A stretch of 64,000 nucleotides of DNA, taken from NCBI RefSeq assembly GCF_003762835.1, contig NZ_RJWA01000002.1, forward strand, positions 372,001 to 436,000, written 5' to 3'. A model generated the notes under the pieces. It saw only the letters and a list, made by a program, of their open reading frames with translations. It had not been told where the DNA came from and made no database searches. Shown here in pieces: positions 1 through 9,504 of the stretch. Source of the DNA: Micromonospora sp. HM5-17. Its GTDB lineage: Bacteria > Actinomycetota > Actinomycetes > Mycobacteriales > Micromonosporaceae. Each line of letters starts with the position of its first letter. The first letter of the stretch is position 1. The translations under genes were made by a program, and so were the position numbers.

Positions 1-1026
1 CACCACGATGGGGTGGGCGCTCGGCACGACGTACACCTGAAGCGGTCCCTCCCGGTCCGCGGCCGACACCACCGGCGGGCCGCCGCCGGCGGGTCGGAGC
101 ACGACCGCGGTCATCATCCCCTCGTCGGTACGCCAGGTCAGCTCCTCCAATCGGGCCGGCGCTCCGGCGCCGTCCAGCTCGACCTCGCCGAGCTCCCGGA
201 TCGAGATCTTGTCGATCGGCCAGGAGGCCGGGACCGAGCCCGGGCTCGCCTCGTCGTGTACGCGGTGCAGAATGCTGCCGAACGGGCCCGTCTTCGCCGC
301 GAGCATGCAGGTGTCGAGACCGTCGAGCGCGCGGGCGCCCGACCCGGTGTCGTCCCCGACCAGCGGGTACCGCGGGCCCGCGATGCCGGTACCGAGGTCG
401 ATGAGCCGGTCGGCGGCCTTGCCGTTCGGCAGCGACTCGCTCGGCCGCAGCCGGGCCGAGATGGTCACGGCGGTGCAGGACGGCACCGGCACCGGGCCGG
501 TCATGCCGTCGGTGACCGCCAACGGCTGCCGGTTTGGACCGAGCAGCCGGTCCACCCGGGCCGAGACGAGGTAGCGCCGGCCGGAGGGGAGCTGTAGCGG
601 CAGGACGTCGGAGTAGACCAGGTAGCCCGGGTCGGTGTACTCGACCGCCCGGTCGACAACGAAGCGGTCACCCTCGCCGGTCAACTGCAACAGCCAGGAC
701 GCCGCCTCGCCTGGTACGTCGGCGGCGACGACCGCGCGCCGGCGCCCGTCAACCTCGCCGAGCCAGAGGATTCCCGAGGTCGGCAGGTGGACCCGGTCGT
801 CCACCGGTGAGCGCCACCGGTCGACCGCCTCCGCAACCGCGGCGGTTGCGCGCGCGTCGCCGGTGAGCCCGCCCCGGGCAGGCCACACCGGCAGGGTGCC
901 GTCGAGCGTGTCGTAACCGACCCGGAGCGCCACCGGAGGATCCGTGGGGATGGTGCCGCACCCGGTCGCGACGAGAACCAGCGCCAGCCCGGCGGCAGCC
1001 ACCCCGAGACGCGGGACTGCGCCCAC
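1..1026 (-). CDS. Putative secreted lipoprotein, C-terminus beyond the window
   Basis: An open frame of 342 codons runs from a GTG at 1026 to the window edge with no stop, so the C-terminus is missing. The N-terminus MGAVPRLGVAAAGLALVLVA is followed by TGC, a hydrophobic signal ending in a type II lipobox with the lipidated Cys near residue 22. The mature part is hydrophilic and mixed alpha/beta, with many Asp, Gly and Pro residues and two later Cys residues in PSC and DTC contexts. I recognise no enzymatic motif. It diverges from the membrane-protein pair that begins at 1217, across 190 bp. The likely location is the outer face of the membrane. The frame is supported by high GC at third positions and the clear lipobox; function is unknown. 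Confidence 0.75.
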   Translation of the reverse strand, partial: MGAVPRLGVAAAGLALVLVATGCGTIPTDPPVALRVGYDTLDGTLPVWPARGGLTGDARATAAVAEAVDRWRSPVDDRVHLPTSGILWLGEVDGRRRAVVAADVPGEAASWLLQLTGEGDRFVVDRAVEYTDPGYLVYSDVLPLQLPSGRRYLVSARVDRLLGPNRQPLAVTDGMTGPVPVPSCTAVTISARLRPSESLPNGKAADRLIDLGTGIAGPRYPLVGDDTGSGARALDGLDTCMLAAKTGPFGSILHRVHDEASPGSVPASWPIDKISIRELGEVELDGAGAPARLEELTWRTDEGMMTAVVLRPAGGGPPVVSAADREGPLQVYVVPSAHPIVV

Positions 1027-1216
1027 CTCTATGCCCCCGATCCGTCTCAGCTGTCTACAGAAGGCACATCCTACGAGATCTCGGACGCCGGTCCGGCGTC
1101 ACCCGGGAAAGGCCAACCGATCGGGTTCCGACCAGCCGGTCGGCCCTGTTCGCCCTGCGGCAACAGCCGCCCAGGCGCCGGGAACCCCGGACATACTCCG
1201 GTAGACTCCGCCGACT

Positions 1217-3226
1217 GTGACGCTTGCCGCACCACGTCTCGAAACCCCACCGGATCCGGACGACACCGGGTTCGGTGGGCGAACGGCGACCGGAACCGAC
1301 CCGGGCGCGGCAGGGCCGGCGGATCCCGGGGCGGCCTCGCCGACCGGGTCGGGCGGCGAGGACCGCACGGTGGTCGATCCCCAGGCCGGTACGGCGTCCG
1401 GCGCCGAGGCGGCCGCGGGACGTCCCGGCGAGGAGCCGGATACGCCGGACCGCACCACCGGGGCGGGGACGAGCCGGCCGCCGCGGTGGCCGACCTGGCG
1501 GCGCGACCTCGCGGTCTACGCGGCCTTCCTGCTCGCGGCGCTCTGGGTGACCAGCCAGATCTGGCTCGACCCCGCCGGTCGGGTGGCCGCCCTCTACAGC
1601 AGCGATCCCGCGCAGGTGCAGTACTTCCTCGCCCACTCCGTGCGGGTGGTGTTGCACGGCGAATACCCGTTCTTCACCGACCGGCTGAACTATCCTGACG
1701 GCGTCAACCTGATGGCCAACACGGCGATCCTGGGGCTGGGCATCCCCATGGTCCCGGTGACCCTGCTGTTCGGGCCCGCCGTCTCGTTCGTGGTGCTGGT
1801 GACCCTCGGCCTCGCCGGCACCGCCTCCGCCTGGTACTACATCCTCTCCCGACACCTGGTGAAGGCGCCGATCGCCGCCATCGTCGGCGGCTGGTTCTGC
1901 GGCTTCTCCCCGGCGATGCTCTCGCACGCCAACTGGCACCCGAACATCATTTCCCAGTTCCTGCTGCCGTTCATCGTCTGGCGGGTCCTGGTGCTGACCC
2001 GCTCGACCCGGGTGGTCCGGGACGGTGTGATCCTGGCGCTGCTGGTGACGTACCAGGCGTTCATCAACGAGGAGATCCTGCTCTTCACCGCCCTGGCCTG
2101 CGGGGTCTTCCTCCTCGCCGTCCTCGTGCAGCAGCCGGGCCGGTGGCGGACGGCGTGGCGTCCGCTCCTCGGCGGGCTCGCGGTCTGCGCCGTGCTCGCC
2201 GGCGCGCTGCTCGCGTACCCGCTCTCCGTGCAGTTCATCGGCAAGCAGGCGTACCACGGGCTCAGTGACGCGGTCCGCGACTACGGCAACGACATCGCCG
2301 CCTTCTTCGCACCCGGCTCCACCACACTCGGTGGCAACGAGCGGGCGAACCTGAACCTCGCCCCCAACTACTCGGAGGAGAACGCCTTCTTCGGCTGGAG
2401 TCTGGCGTTGCTGACCGTGGCGATCGTCGTCTGGCTCCGCCGGGAGGTGATCATCCGGGCGCTCGCCGCCACCGGCCTGATCTTCGCGATCCTCTCCCTC
2501 GGCGAGCGAATCTCCTGGTGGGACCGGGGCTCCTACTGGGGGCCGTGGGAGGTCCTGGTCAAGGCGCCGCTGCTGGACGCGGTGGTGCCGACCCGGTTCG
2601 GCCTGATCACCACCGTCGTGATCGGACTGCTGCTGGCCCTCGCCACCGACCGGGCCTGGGCGATGGAGATCGCCGACCGTCGTACGGTGCGGACCGTCGT
2701 GGTGACCGCGCTCGTCATCGCGCTGCTGCCGATCCTGCCGCTACCGCTGCGCGAGGTGGGCCGGCCACCCGTGCCGGACTTCATCACCTCCGGCCAGTGG
2801 CGGCCGTACGTCGCGGACGACCAGACGCTGGTGCCGGTGCCGATCCCCGACATGGGGCACACCCACGGGATGCGCTGGGCGGCCTACACCAACCTGGACT
2901 TCCGGATCCCGGGCGGCTACTTCCTGGCGCCGCGCAGCGGCAACAGCGGCGACCCGGGCCGCTTCGGTGGGCGCCCGAGCGGCCTCAGCGCACTGCTGGA
3001 CCGGGTCTCGACCACCGGCCGACCGATCACGCTGACCGACCGGCAGCGCCGCCGGAGCCTGGACGAGCTGCGCCAGTGGCGAGCCGCGATCCTGGTCCTG
3101 CCGGTGCAGCAGGACAACGTCGAGGCGCTGCGTCGGACGGTGGATCAGCTCGCCGGACCGGCCCAGCGGGTCGACGACGTGTGGCTGTGGGACGTCCGGC
3201 CCCTGACCAGCCGTACCGCGAGGTGA
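1217..3226 (+). CDS. Polytopic membrane protein, GT-C-like (paralogue 1 of 3)
   Basis: This 669-aa protein has a disordered Pro/Gly-rich cytoplasmic N-terminus (residues 1-90), about ten or eleven hydrophobic segments (about 95-515), and a soluble extracytoplasmic C-terminal part. The first large outside loop carries acidic residues (SSDPAQVQYFLAH) and NYPDGVNLMANT, as in GT-C glycosyltransferases, where an acidic residue of loop 1 is catalytic. Other blocks shared with its two paralogues are TYQAFINEE, SEENAFFGW, PDFITSGQWRPYV, GGYF and VWLWDVR. It may transfer sugar from a polyprenyl-phosphate donor to a cell-envelope acceptor, but the substrate and the activity itself are inferred only. 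The start is GTG; a TAGACT box at 1202-1207 lies nine bases upstream, so the leader is very short. The stop overlaps the next gene by 4 bp, implying translational coupling. Confidence 0.8.
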   Translation: MTLAAPRLETPPDPDDTGFGGRTATGTDPGAAGPADPGAASPTGSGGEDRTVVDPQAGTASGAEAAAGRPGEEPDTPDRTTGAGTSRPPRWPTWRRDLAVYAAFLLAALWVTSQIWLDPAGRVAALYSSDPAQVQYFLAHSVRVVLHGEYPFFTDRLNYPDGVNLMANTAILGLGIPMVPVTLLFGPAVSFVVLVTLGLAGTASAWYYILSRHLVKAPIAAIVGGWFCGFSPAMLSHANWHPNIISQFLLPFIVWRVLVLTRSTRVVRDGVILALLVTYQAFINEEILLFTALACGVFLLAVLVQQPGRWRTAWRPLLGGLAVCAVLAGALLAYPLSVQFIGKQAYHGLSDAVRDYGNDIAAFFAPGSTTLGGNERANLNLAPNYSEENAFFGWSLALLTVAIVVWLRREVIIRALAATGLIFAILSLGERISWWDRGSYWGPWEVLVKAPLLDAVVPTRFGLITTVVIGLLLALATDRAWAMEIADRRTVRTVVVTALVIALLPILPLPLREVGRPPVPDFITSGQWRPYVADDQTLVPVPIPDMGHTHGMRWAAYTNLDFRIPGGYFLAPRSGNSGDPGRFGGRPSGLSALLDRVSTTGRPITLTDRQRRRSLDELRQWRAAILVLPVQQDNVEALRRTVDQLAGPAQRVDDVWLWDVRPLTSRTAR

Positions 3227-5235
3227 GCGGAACGGACCAGTCCACACCGGTCGCGTCGGCGGCCCGCAGCGGCGCGACGGCCCGGCGCTGGTCCGGGCCC
3301 GCCGCCCGGCTGCGCGACCGGCTCCGGCGACACGGCCGACTCCGGTGGCGGGGACGTCTGCCGGATGTCGCGGTCGTCCTGCTCTACCTCGCCGTCGCCG
3401 GCTACGTCACCGGAGAGCTGTGGTGGCACCGTGACCGGATGTCGTACGCCGACAACGACACGGTGCTCTTCGAGTGGATGCTCGCCCGGGCCGCGCGGGC
3501 GGTCACCAGACTGGAGAACCCGCTCTACAGCACCGCGCTGAACGCACCGGACGGGGTCAACCTGATGGCGAACACCTCGGTGCTGGGTCTCGGCGTACCG
3601 CTGACCCCGGTGACGGTGCTCGCCGGCTCCCGGACGGCGTACCTGCTCGCGGTCGTCCTCTCCCTCGCCGGCACCGCCACCGCCTGGTACCTGTTCCTCT
3701 CCCGCCGGCTCGGCGTCGTCCGGGTCGGCGCCGTCGTCGGCGGGCTCTTCTGCGGCTTCGCACCCGGCATGATCTCGCAGGCCACCGGGCACCTGCACAT
3801 GATCTCGCAGTTCCTGGTGCCGGCGATCCTGGCGGTGGTCTTCGACCCGCGCGCCGACCGGGTGCTCCGGCGCGGCGTGCTGCTCGGCCTGCTCGTGACA
3901 TACCAGGTCTTCCTCGGCGAGGAGGTGCTGGTCTTCCTGGTGCTCGCCTGTGGGCTCTTCACCGTCGGCTACGCGGTGGCCGCACCGGCGACGGCACGGC
4001 GGCTGGCCCCGGCCTTCCTCGGCCGGCTCGGGGTGGGAACGCTGACCGGGCTGGTGCTGCTGGCCTATCCGCTCTGGTTCCAGTTCTTCGGGCCCGGGCA
4101 CTACCGCGGTCTGCCCTTCGACCCCGCCTCGTACGCGCTGGACGTCGCATCGTTCACCACCTCCGCCCGGCAGTCGATCACGGGCTTCGACGTGGTCCCC
4201 GGCCTGCTCTCGCCGAACCCGACCGAGGAGAACTCCTTCTTCGGACTCACCCTGATCGTGCTCTGCGCGGTCATCGTGATCTGGCAGTGGCGGCGGCCGA
4301 TGGTGAAGGCCCTGGCGGTCTGCGCCGTGGTCTTCTCGGCGCTGTCGCTCGGCCGCGACATCCGGCTGAACGGAGAGCTGCTCGGTGTACCCGGTCCGTA
4401 CCGGCTGGTCGCCGAACTCCCGCTGCTCGACCTGGCGGTTCCGGCGCGGTTCCCGCTGATCTGCGTGCCGATCATCGCCATCCTGCTGGCGATCTCCCTC
4501 GACCGGGCCTACCGCCCGGCCCCGGACGCCGGACCGGCGCCAACCCCGACGGACCAGGCGGCCGAGACGGGTGAGCCGGCGGCCGGGCCGGCGGATCCGG
4601 CGTCGGAACCGGCGGGCCAGCCGTCCGGGGCGGGAGATCGCGCGCCCCAGGCGCCGGCGGGGCGGCGCCGGCCGTCCGGGGCGCGGATCGGCGGCGACCG
4701 GGTGCCGATCAGGCTGCTCTGGACGGGCGCGGTCGTCGCCGCGCTGCTGCCGCTGGTGCCGGCGCCGCTGCGGACCAAACCGGTCTGGCCGGTGCCCGAG
4801 TTCGTGGCGAGCGGCGAGTGGCGCGCGTACGTGCCGCCGGGCCGGACCCTGGTCCCGGTGCCGCCGACCGCCGGCGGCGAGGCGACGGCCGGGATGTACT
4901 GGTCGGCCCGGACCGGGCTGGCGTTCACCGCCCCGGGCGGCTACTTCATCGGGCCGACCGGCCCGGACGACCCGCAGGGCCGCTGGGGCTCGCCGGACCG
5001 GCCGACCGCGATCCTGCTGGACCGGGTCGCCGTCACCGGCGAGGTGCCACCGATCGGCGAGGCCGAGCGGCGGCAGGCGATCGAGGACCTGAGACACTGG
5101 CGGGCGGCGATCGTGGTGCAGGGCGGCCTGCACCGGGGCGTCCCGGTCAAGGAGACCCTCGACCGGCTCCTCGGGCCGGGACGGGAGATCTCAGGTGCCT
5201 GGGTGTGGGACGTCCGGCACCTGGTCGACGGATGA
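3223..5235 (+). CDS. Polytopic membrane protein, GT-C-like (paralogue 2 of 3)
   Basis: This 670-aa paralogue starts at a GTG that overlaps the previous stop (GTGA), although the frame is open further upstream. It has the same plan: a short basic N-terminus, a first TM near residue 45, an outside loop with DNDTVLFEWMLAR and NAPDGVNLMANTSVLGLG, then TYQVFLGEE, TEENSFFGL and a C-terminal soluble part ending VWVWDVRHLVDG. A roughly 65-residue Pro/Ala/Glu-rich insertion (about residues 430-490) separates the last membrane segments and is absent from the paralogues. The tandem arrangement with 4-bp overlap suggests co-translation and perhaps a complex with the first protein. Activity is inferred from architecture only. 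Confidence 0.8.
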   Translation: MSGTDQSTPVASAARSGATARRWSGPAARLRDRLRRHGRLRWRGRLPDVAVVLLYLAVAGYVTGELWWHRDRMSYADNDTVLFEWMLARAARAVTRLENPLYSTALNAPDGVNLMANTSVLGLGVPLTPVTVLAGSRTAYLLAVVLSLAGTATAWYLFLSRRLGVVRVGAVVGGLFCGFAPGMISQATGHLHMISQFLVPAILAVVFDPRADRVLRRGVLLGLLVTYQVFLGEEVLVFLVLACGLFTVGYAVAAPATARRLAPAFLGRLGVGTLTGLVLLAYPLWFQFFGPGHYRGLPFDPASYALDVASFTTSARQSITGFDVVPGLLSPNPTEENSFFGLTLIVLCAVIVIWQWRRPMVKALAVCAVVFSALSLGRDIRLNGELLGVPGPYRLVAELPLLDLAVPARFPLICVPIIAILLAISLDRAYRPAPDAGPAPTPTDQAAETGEPAAGPADPASEPAGQPSGAGDRAPQAPAGRRRPSGARIGGDRVPIRLLWTGAVVAALLPLVPAPLRTKPVWPVPEFVASGEWRAYVPPGRTLVPVPPTAGGEATAGMYWSARTGLAFTAPGGYFIGPTGPDDPQGRWGSPDRPTAILLDRVAVTGEVPPIGEAERRQAIEDLRHWRAAIVVQGGLHRGVPVKETLDRLLGPGREISGAWVWDVRHLVDG

Positions 5236-5253
5236 GCGCGCAACCGGTGGGGC

Positions 5254-5272
5254 CGACCGTCCGGGACGGTCG
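5254..5272. terminator. Hairpin between convergent membrane-protein genes
   Basis: A perfect 8-bp stem (CGACCGTC and its complement) with a CGG loop lies in the 80-bp gap between the + strand pair ending at 5235 and the minus-strand gene ending at 5316. The position suits a bidirectional terminator. There is no U-tract, as is usual in high-GC actinobacteria. Confidence 0.5.
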
Positions 5273-5315
5273 CCGGGGCGTGCCCTCGCCGGACCGGGTC
5301 GGGGTGTCCGCGCGT

Positions 5316-7154
5316 TCAGCCGACCAGGGCGCGCACGTCCCAGAGCCAGACGTCGTCGACCCGCTGACCCGGGCCGAGCAGCGCGGCCAGCAGCACGCGC
5401 AGCGCGGGCGCGGCCGGATGGTCGCCGAGCACCACCACGGAGGCCCGCCAGAACCGTAGGTCCTCGATGGCCTGGCGCCGATGCTCCTCGGTGATCGCGG
5501 GCGCCACGCCCCGGTCCATCGTGCCGTAGATCAGCATGCTGGTCGGTCGGGACGGGGCGCCGAACACCCCGTTGCCCTCGGCGTCCGGGCCGATGAAGTA
5601 ACCGGCGGGAATCGGGAACTCGTGCCCGGTCAGCGCGCTCCAGCGCAGCGTGGAGAGCCCGTGGACGTTGCTCGGGATCGGCACCGGCACCAGGGTGCGC
5701 CCCTCGGGCACGTACGGCCGCCACGCCCCCGAGGTGATGAACCGCGGTGGCGGGTCGACGTGCTGGGCGGGCAGCGGACGGGGGACGATCGGCAGGAGCG
5801 CGAGGACCACCGCGCCGTACGCCAGGAGCCGCACCCGCCGATGCAGCCCGGCCCCCTCCGCCGGCCGTGGCGCACCGGCCGGCCGGGCCTTCGCGATCTC
5901 GTCCCAGGCGAGTGCGATGAGCACGCCGATCGCGCCGACCGCGACCAGGCTCAGCCGGGTCGGCATCATCATCTCGACCAGCGGCAGGTTCTCCGGCAGC
6001 GGGTGCCACGGGCCCTCGAGCTCGGTCAACCGCCCGCCGATCCGGATCTGCCGGCCGAGCGAGGCGACGGCGAAGAGCACGCCGACCAGGCTGGCGATCC
6101 GGGCGGCCAGCGAGGTCCGCCAGAGCAGCACGGCAACCAGCACGGCCAGCACCACCAGTGGCCACCCGAGCCAGGTGTTCTGCTCGGTGAGCCCGATGGT
6201 CTTCTCCACCTCCGGGATGCCACCGAGGCTGTCCCGGGGGAACGTCACGAAGGCCAACAGGTCCTCGCCCCAGGTGTGGAAGACCCCACCCTGCAGGCCG
6301 CGGTAGGACTGCGGGCCGTTGAACTGGTACCAGATCGGGTAGCCGGCGATCAGCAGCGCCAGCCCGGCACAGACCCCGAGCGCGCGCAGGAACGTCCAGA
6401 GTTCGGCCCGGGTCTGCGACCACCGGAAGGCCGCGCGCAGCAGCACGATCACCGCGCAGGCCAGCGCGGTGAGCAGCAGCATCTCCTCGTTGATGAAGAT
6501 CTGGTACGCCACCAGCAGGCCGAGCACCACGCCGTTGCGCAGCCAGCGTCCCGACTCGCCGAGCCGGAGCACCCGGACCACGATGATCGGCAGCAGGAAG
6601 TTGGAGGTGAAGTTCGGCTGCCCGTTGGCGTGGTGGATGACGCCGGGCGCGAAGCCGAGGAAGGCGCCGCCGACGGCGGCCGCCGCCCGGGACGCGACCA
6701 GGTGGCGGGAGAGCATCCAGTAGGAGGTCGCCGCGGTCGCCGCCAGCGCCCCGCCGAGGTACAGCGAGTACGTCACCTGCGGGCCGAACAGCATCGTCAG
6801 CGGGGCGAGCGGGATGCTGATCCCGAGCACCGACGTGTTGGCCATCATGTTGACGCCGTCCGGCGCGTTCTGCCGCGTGGAGAAGAGCGGGTTCTCCAGG
6901 TGCCGTACGGAGTAGGCGCCGTGCGACAGCAGCCACTCGAACCAGCTGTGGTCGGTGGGCAGGTGCGACGAGACCCGGTGGTTGATGTCGGCCCAGTAGT
7001 TGGCGCAGACATAGACGCCGAGGAGGACGTACGCTCCGATGACCAGTGCGTCGGCCCGCGCGGGAAGCCGGAAGACACGCCGGAGTCGGGATCGACCGGC
7101 CCCGGTCGAATCGGCCTCGGCGTCCGAAGAGTTCTTCACCACCGGAGCTGCCAC
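5316..7154 (-). CDS. Polytopic membrane protein, GT-C-like (paralogue 3 of 3)
   Basis: This 612-aa protein has the same domain plan as the two genes it converges on: TM1 near residues 35-55, an outside loop with PTDHSWFEWLLSHG and NAPDGVNMMANTSVLG, then YQIFINEEMLL, TEQNTWLGW, PPRFITSGAWRPYVPEG, GYFIGPD and VWLWDVRALVG at the C-terminus. It lacks the long disordered N-terminus of paralogue 1 and the insertion of paralogue 2. The GTG start is the upstream limit of good homology; a TACGAT box eight bases before it may be the -10 element. Three paralogues in 6 kb point to local duplication. An envelope glycosyltransferase role is plausible but unproven. Confidence 0.8.
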   Translation of the reverse strand: MAAPVVKNSSDAEADSTGAGRSRLRRVFRLPARADALVIGAYVLLGVYVCANYWADINHRVSSHLPTDHSWFEWLLSHGAYSVRHLENPLFSTRQNAPDGVNMMANTSVLGISIPLAPLTMLFGPQVTYSLYLGGALAATAATSYWMLSRHLVASRAAAAVGGAFLGFAPGVIHHANGQPNFTSNFLLPIIVVRVLRLGESGRWLRNGVVLGLLVAYQIFINEEMLLLTALACAVIVLLRAAFRWSQTRAELWTFLRALGVCAGLALLIAGYPIWYQFNGPQSYRGLQGGVFHTWGEDLLAFVTFPRDSLGGIPEVEKTIGLTEQNTWLGWPLVVLAVLVAVLLWRTSLAARIASLVGVLFAVASLGRQIRIGGRLTELEGPWHPLPENLPLVEMMMPTRLSLVAVGAIGVLIALAWDEIAKARPAGAPRPAEGAGLHRRVRLLAYGAVVLALLPIVPRPLPAQHVDPPPRFITSGAWRPYVPEGRTLVPVPIPSNVHGLSTLRWSALTGHEFPIPAGYFIGPDAEGNGVFGAPSRPTSMLIYGTMDRGVAPAITEEHRRQAIEDLRFWRASVVVLGDHPAAPALRVLLAALLGPGQRVDDVWLWDVRALVG

Positions 7155-7246
7155 GAGGCGCCATCGTACAGGTGACGAGGCGCCCGATTTGCCGCTACCC
7201 GGCGCGGTCCGCCTGGCGTGCGCGGAAGCTGCCGGAAGGAGTCGAA

Positions 7247-8647
7247 GTGGTCATCATCGACCTGGGGGAACTCGGCTCCGCGGCGTCCGACGGCCCGGAC
7301 CGGCGCGCCGATCCGGTTGGCCGGTCCGCCGACCGGTCCGCGTGGCGACGGCGGACGGTGCTCCGGGCCAGCCTCGCGGCGGTGTTGGCCGGCGCGCTCA
7401 CCCTCCTCGTCGCCGGGGATCCGCTGCCGCGACCGTTGCCGGGGCTGAGCGTGCCGGCCCGGCTCGGTTCCGCCGTCACGGTCGTCCCGGGGTGGCTCCT
7501 CGTCGTCGACCCGACGGTGCCGGGTGCGGTGGGACAGCAGCTCACCGCCTACCGAATCCCGGGCGCCGTGCCGGACGACGTGGGGCCCGTGCCGGCGTGG
7601 CGGATCCGGCTGCCCACCGGTGGGTTTGGCACCCCGATGGTGCTGGACGGGACCCTGGTGCTGACGGCGTTCCGGCCCGAGACCGGACCGCCCCGGGTAC
7701 GGGTGCTGGACCTGGCGACCGGGGCGTTCCGCTGGGAACGAACGGGATATCTGGAGGCCGTCAGCGCCGCGGGCGACCTGCTGATCGGGGTCAGCGACCC
7801 GGAGACACCGCCCGGGACGGCGGAGCCCGGGGACGGGTCCGCGAGCCCGGAGGGCAGTGACCCGGCGACCCTGGAGGCACGCGATCCCGTCTCCGGGGCG
7901 GTCCGCTGGTCGCTGTCGAGCCCGCCGGGCACCCGCCGCCACTACCGCTGGTCCGAGACGGACGGCCGGAGCCGACTCCTGGTCGTCGTGCTGCCGTCCG
8001 GACGGGTGGAGGCGCGGGACGTCGCCACGGGTGCCCTGCTCGCGGCGACCACGTTGCCCGCGCCCGGCGTCAATCCCGGCTGGCACGGCTCCGTGGCCGG
8101 CGACCTGTTCATCACGCAGAGTGTCGGGGTTGCCACCGCGTACGGGCTGCCGGGGCTGGACCGCCGATGGTCGGCGCCGACCGTCGACGGGGAGCTGGCG
8201 CCGAGTACCTGCGGGCCCCACCTGTGCAGCTACTCCTACGACGGCGGGATACGGGTCTGGGACGCCGGAACCGGCCGCACCCGGTGGACGGACCGCCGCT
8301 GGGTCAGTCTGTACCAGGCCGGGGAGGAGCTGGTGGGCAGCGCCGCGGCGGGTCCCGGCCAGCCGGGTCCGCTGGCCGTCCTCGATCCGGACACCGGCCG
8401 GTCCCTGGCCGAGCTCGGGATCTGGGACGTCCTGCCGGCGGACCAACCGGCGGGCCGGTTGATCGGGGTGCGGACCGCCAGGGATCGGCGTACCTGGGTG
8501 GCGGAGATCGACACGGCCGCCCGGCAGGTGCGGCTGCTGACCGTGCTGCGGGGCGTCTCCGGCGAGTGCAGACTCGCCGAACGGTGGCTGTACTGCAGGC
8601 GGGTGGACGCCTCCGTCGGGTTGTGGGCGCTGCCCATCCGACCGTGA
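7247..8647 (+). CDS. Membrane-anchored PQQ-like beta-propeller protein
   Basis: A GTG at 7247 is preceded at good spacing by AAGGAG (7236-7241), which decides the start within a longer open frame; the protein is 466 aa. Residues about 35-57 form one membrane segment after an Arg-rich stretch, so most of the protein is outside the cell. The rest shows repeated blades ending in motifs such as VLDLATGAFRWE, ARDPVSGAVRWS, VRVWDAGTGRTRW-like and VLDPDTGRSLAE, typical of PQQ/quinoprotein-like eight-bladed propellers. These act as protein-interaction or assembly scaffolds and often do not bind PQQ. Two cysteine pairs (TCGPHLC; GECRLAERWLYC) may form disulfides. It diverges from GT-C paralogue 3. Confidence 0.8.
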   Translation: MVIIDLGELGSAASDGPDRRADPVGRSADRSAWRRRTVLRASLAAVLAGALTLLVAGDPLPRPLPGLSVPARLGSAVTVVPGWLLVVDPTVPGAVGQQLTAYRIPGAVPDDVGPVPAWRIRLPTGGFGTPMVLDGTLVLTAFRPETGPPRVRVLDLATGAFRWERTGYLEAVSAAGDLLIGVSDPETPPGTAEPGDGSASPEGSDPATLEARDPVSGAVRWSLSSPPGTRRHYRWSETDGRSRLLVVVLPSGRVEARDVATGALLAATTLPAPGVNPGWHGSVAGDLFITQSVGVATAYGLPGLDRRWSAPTVDGELAPSTCGPHLCSYSYDGGIRVWDAGTGRTRWTDRRWVSLYQAGEELVGSAAAGPGQPGPLAVLDPDTGRSLAELGIWDVLPADQPAGRLIGVRTARDRRTWVAEIDTAARQVRLLTVLRGVSGECRLAERWLYCRRVDASVGLWALPIRP

Positions 8648-8790
8648 GCCGGCGTCGCCGGTCGGGGGCGGTCCCGGCGCGGGGCGACGTCGTGCCGGTC
8701 GTGGGCACCGCCGGTCGGGCGCCGAGCCCGCGCAGTCGGCTTGTGCTGCGCCGATAGGTTGTCGGGGGAGAGACACCCGGGGAGGTCGTG

Positions 8791-9504
8791 GTGCGGGTAC
8801 TGGTGGTCGAGGACGAGCGCAACCTGGCGGACGCGATCGCGCGGGGTCTGCGCCGCAAGGGCATGGCGGTGGACGTCGCCTACGACGGACATGCCGGGCA
8901 CGAGATGGCCTTCGTCACCCGGTACGACGTGGTGATACTCGACCGGGACCTGCCCGGGATCCACGGCGACCAGATCTGTGCGGATCTGGCCGCCTCCGGC
9001 GCGCTGACCCGGGTGCTGATGCTGACCGCGAGCGGCACGGTCGCGGACCGGGTGGAGGGGTTGCAGCTCGGCGCCGACGACTACCTGCCGAAGCCGTTCG
9101 CCTTCGAGGAGCTGGTCGCCCGGGTGCAGGCGCTCGGCCGTCGGGCGACCCCGGCGGCGCCGCCGGTGCTCAGCGTCGCCGACCTGGTGGTCGACCCCGC
9201 CAAGCGGGTGGTGACCCGGGGCGGTGCCGTCGTCGACCTGACCCGCAAGGAGTTCGGGGTGCTGGAGGAGCTGCTCAAGGCCCGGGGCGCGGTGGTCTCC
9301 AGCGAGGAACTCCTGGAGCGGGTCTGGGACGCCAACACCGACCCGTTCACCACGACCGTACGGGTGACCGTGATGACGCTGCGCAAGAAGCTCGGCGACC
9401 CGCCGCTGATCGAGACCGTGGTCGGCGCCGGCTACCGGGTGTCCGAGCCGTACCCGTCGGGCCAGGCGGGGCCGGCGCCGGTCCGGAACGGGGGTGGGGT
9501 ATGA
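8791..9504 (+). CDS. OmpR/PhoB-family response regulator
   Basis: This is a 237-aa DNA-binding response regulator. The receiver domain (1-115) has the acidic pocket EDE near residues 7-9, the phospho-acceptor Asp in VVILDRDLPG (residue 51), T in LMLTAS and K in LPKPF. A winged-helix domain follows (about 130-225) with LTRKEFGVLEELL and the recognition helix TTTVRVTVMTLRKKLG. GGGGAGG at 8779-8785 fits the second of two adjacent GTG codons (8791, five-base spacing) better than the first (8788). A TAGGTT box at 8755-8760 may be the -10. The stop overlaps the histidine kinase start (ATGA), so the two are co-translated. It presumably activates or represses envelope or stress genes; targets are unknown. 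Confidence 0.93.
   Translation: MRVLVVEDERNLADAIARGLRRKGMAVDVAYDGHAGHEMAFVTRYDVVILDRDLPGIHGDQICADLAASGALTRVLMLTASGTVADRVEGLQLGADDYLPKPFAFEELVARVQALGRRATPAAPPVLSVADLVVDPAKRVVTRGGAVVDLTRKEFGVLEELLKARGAVVSSEELLERVWDANTDPFTTTVRVTVMTLRKKLGDPPLIETVVGAGYRVSEPYPSGQAGPAPVRNGGGV

Noticed and set aside
3145-5133. 662-codon minus-strand frame opposite GT-C paralogue 2
   Set aside because: It encodes His/Arg/Glu/Gln-rich nonsense typical of antisense frames in high-GC DNA.
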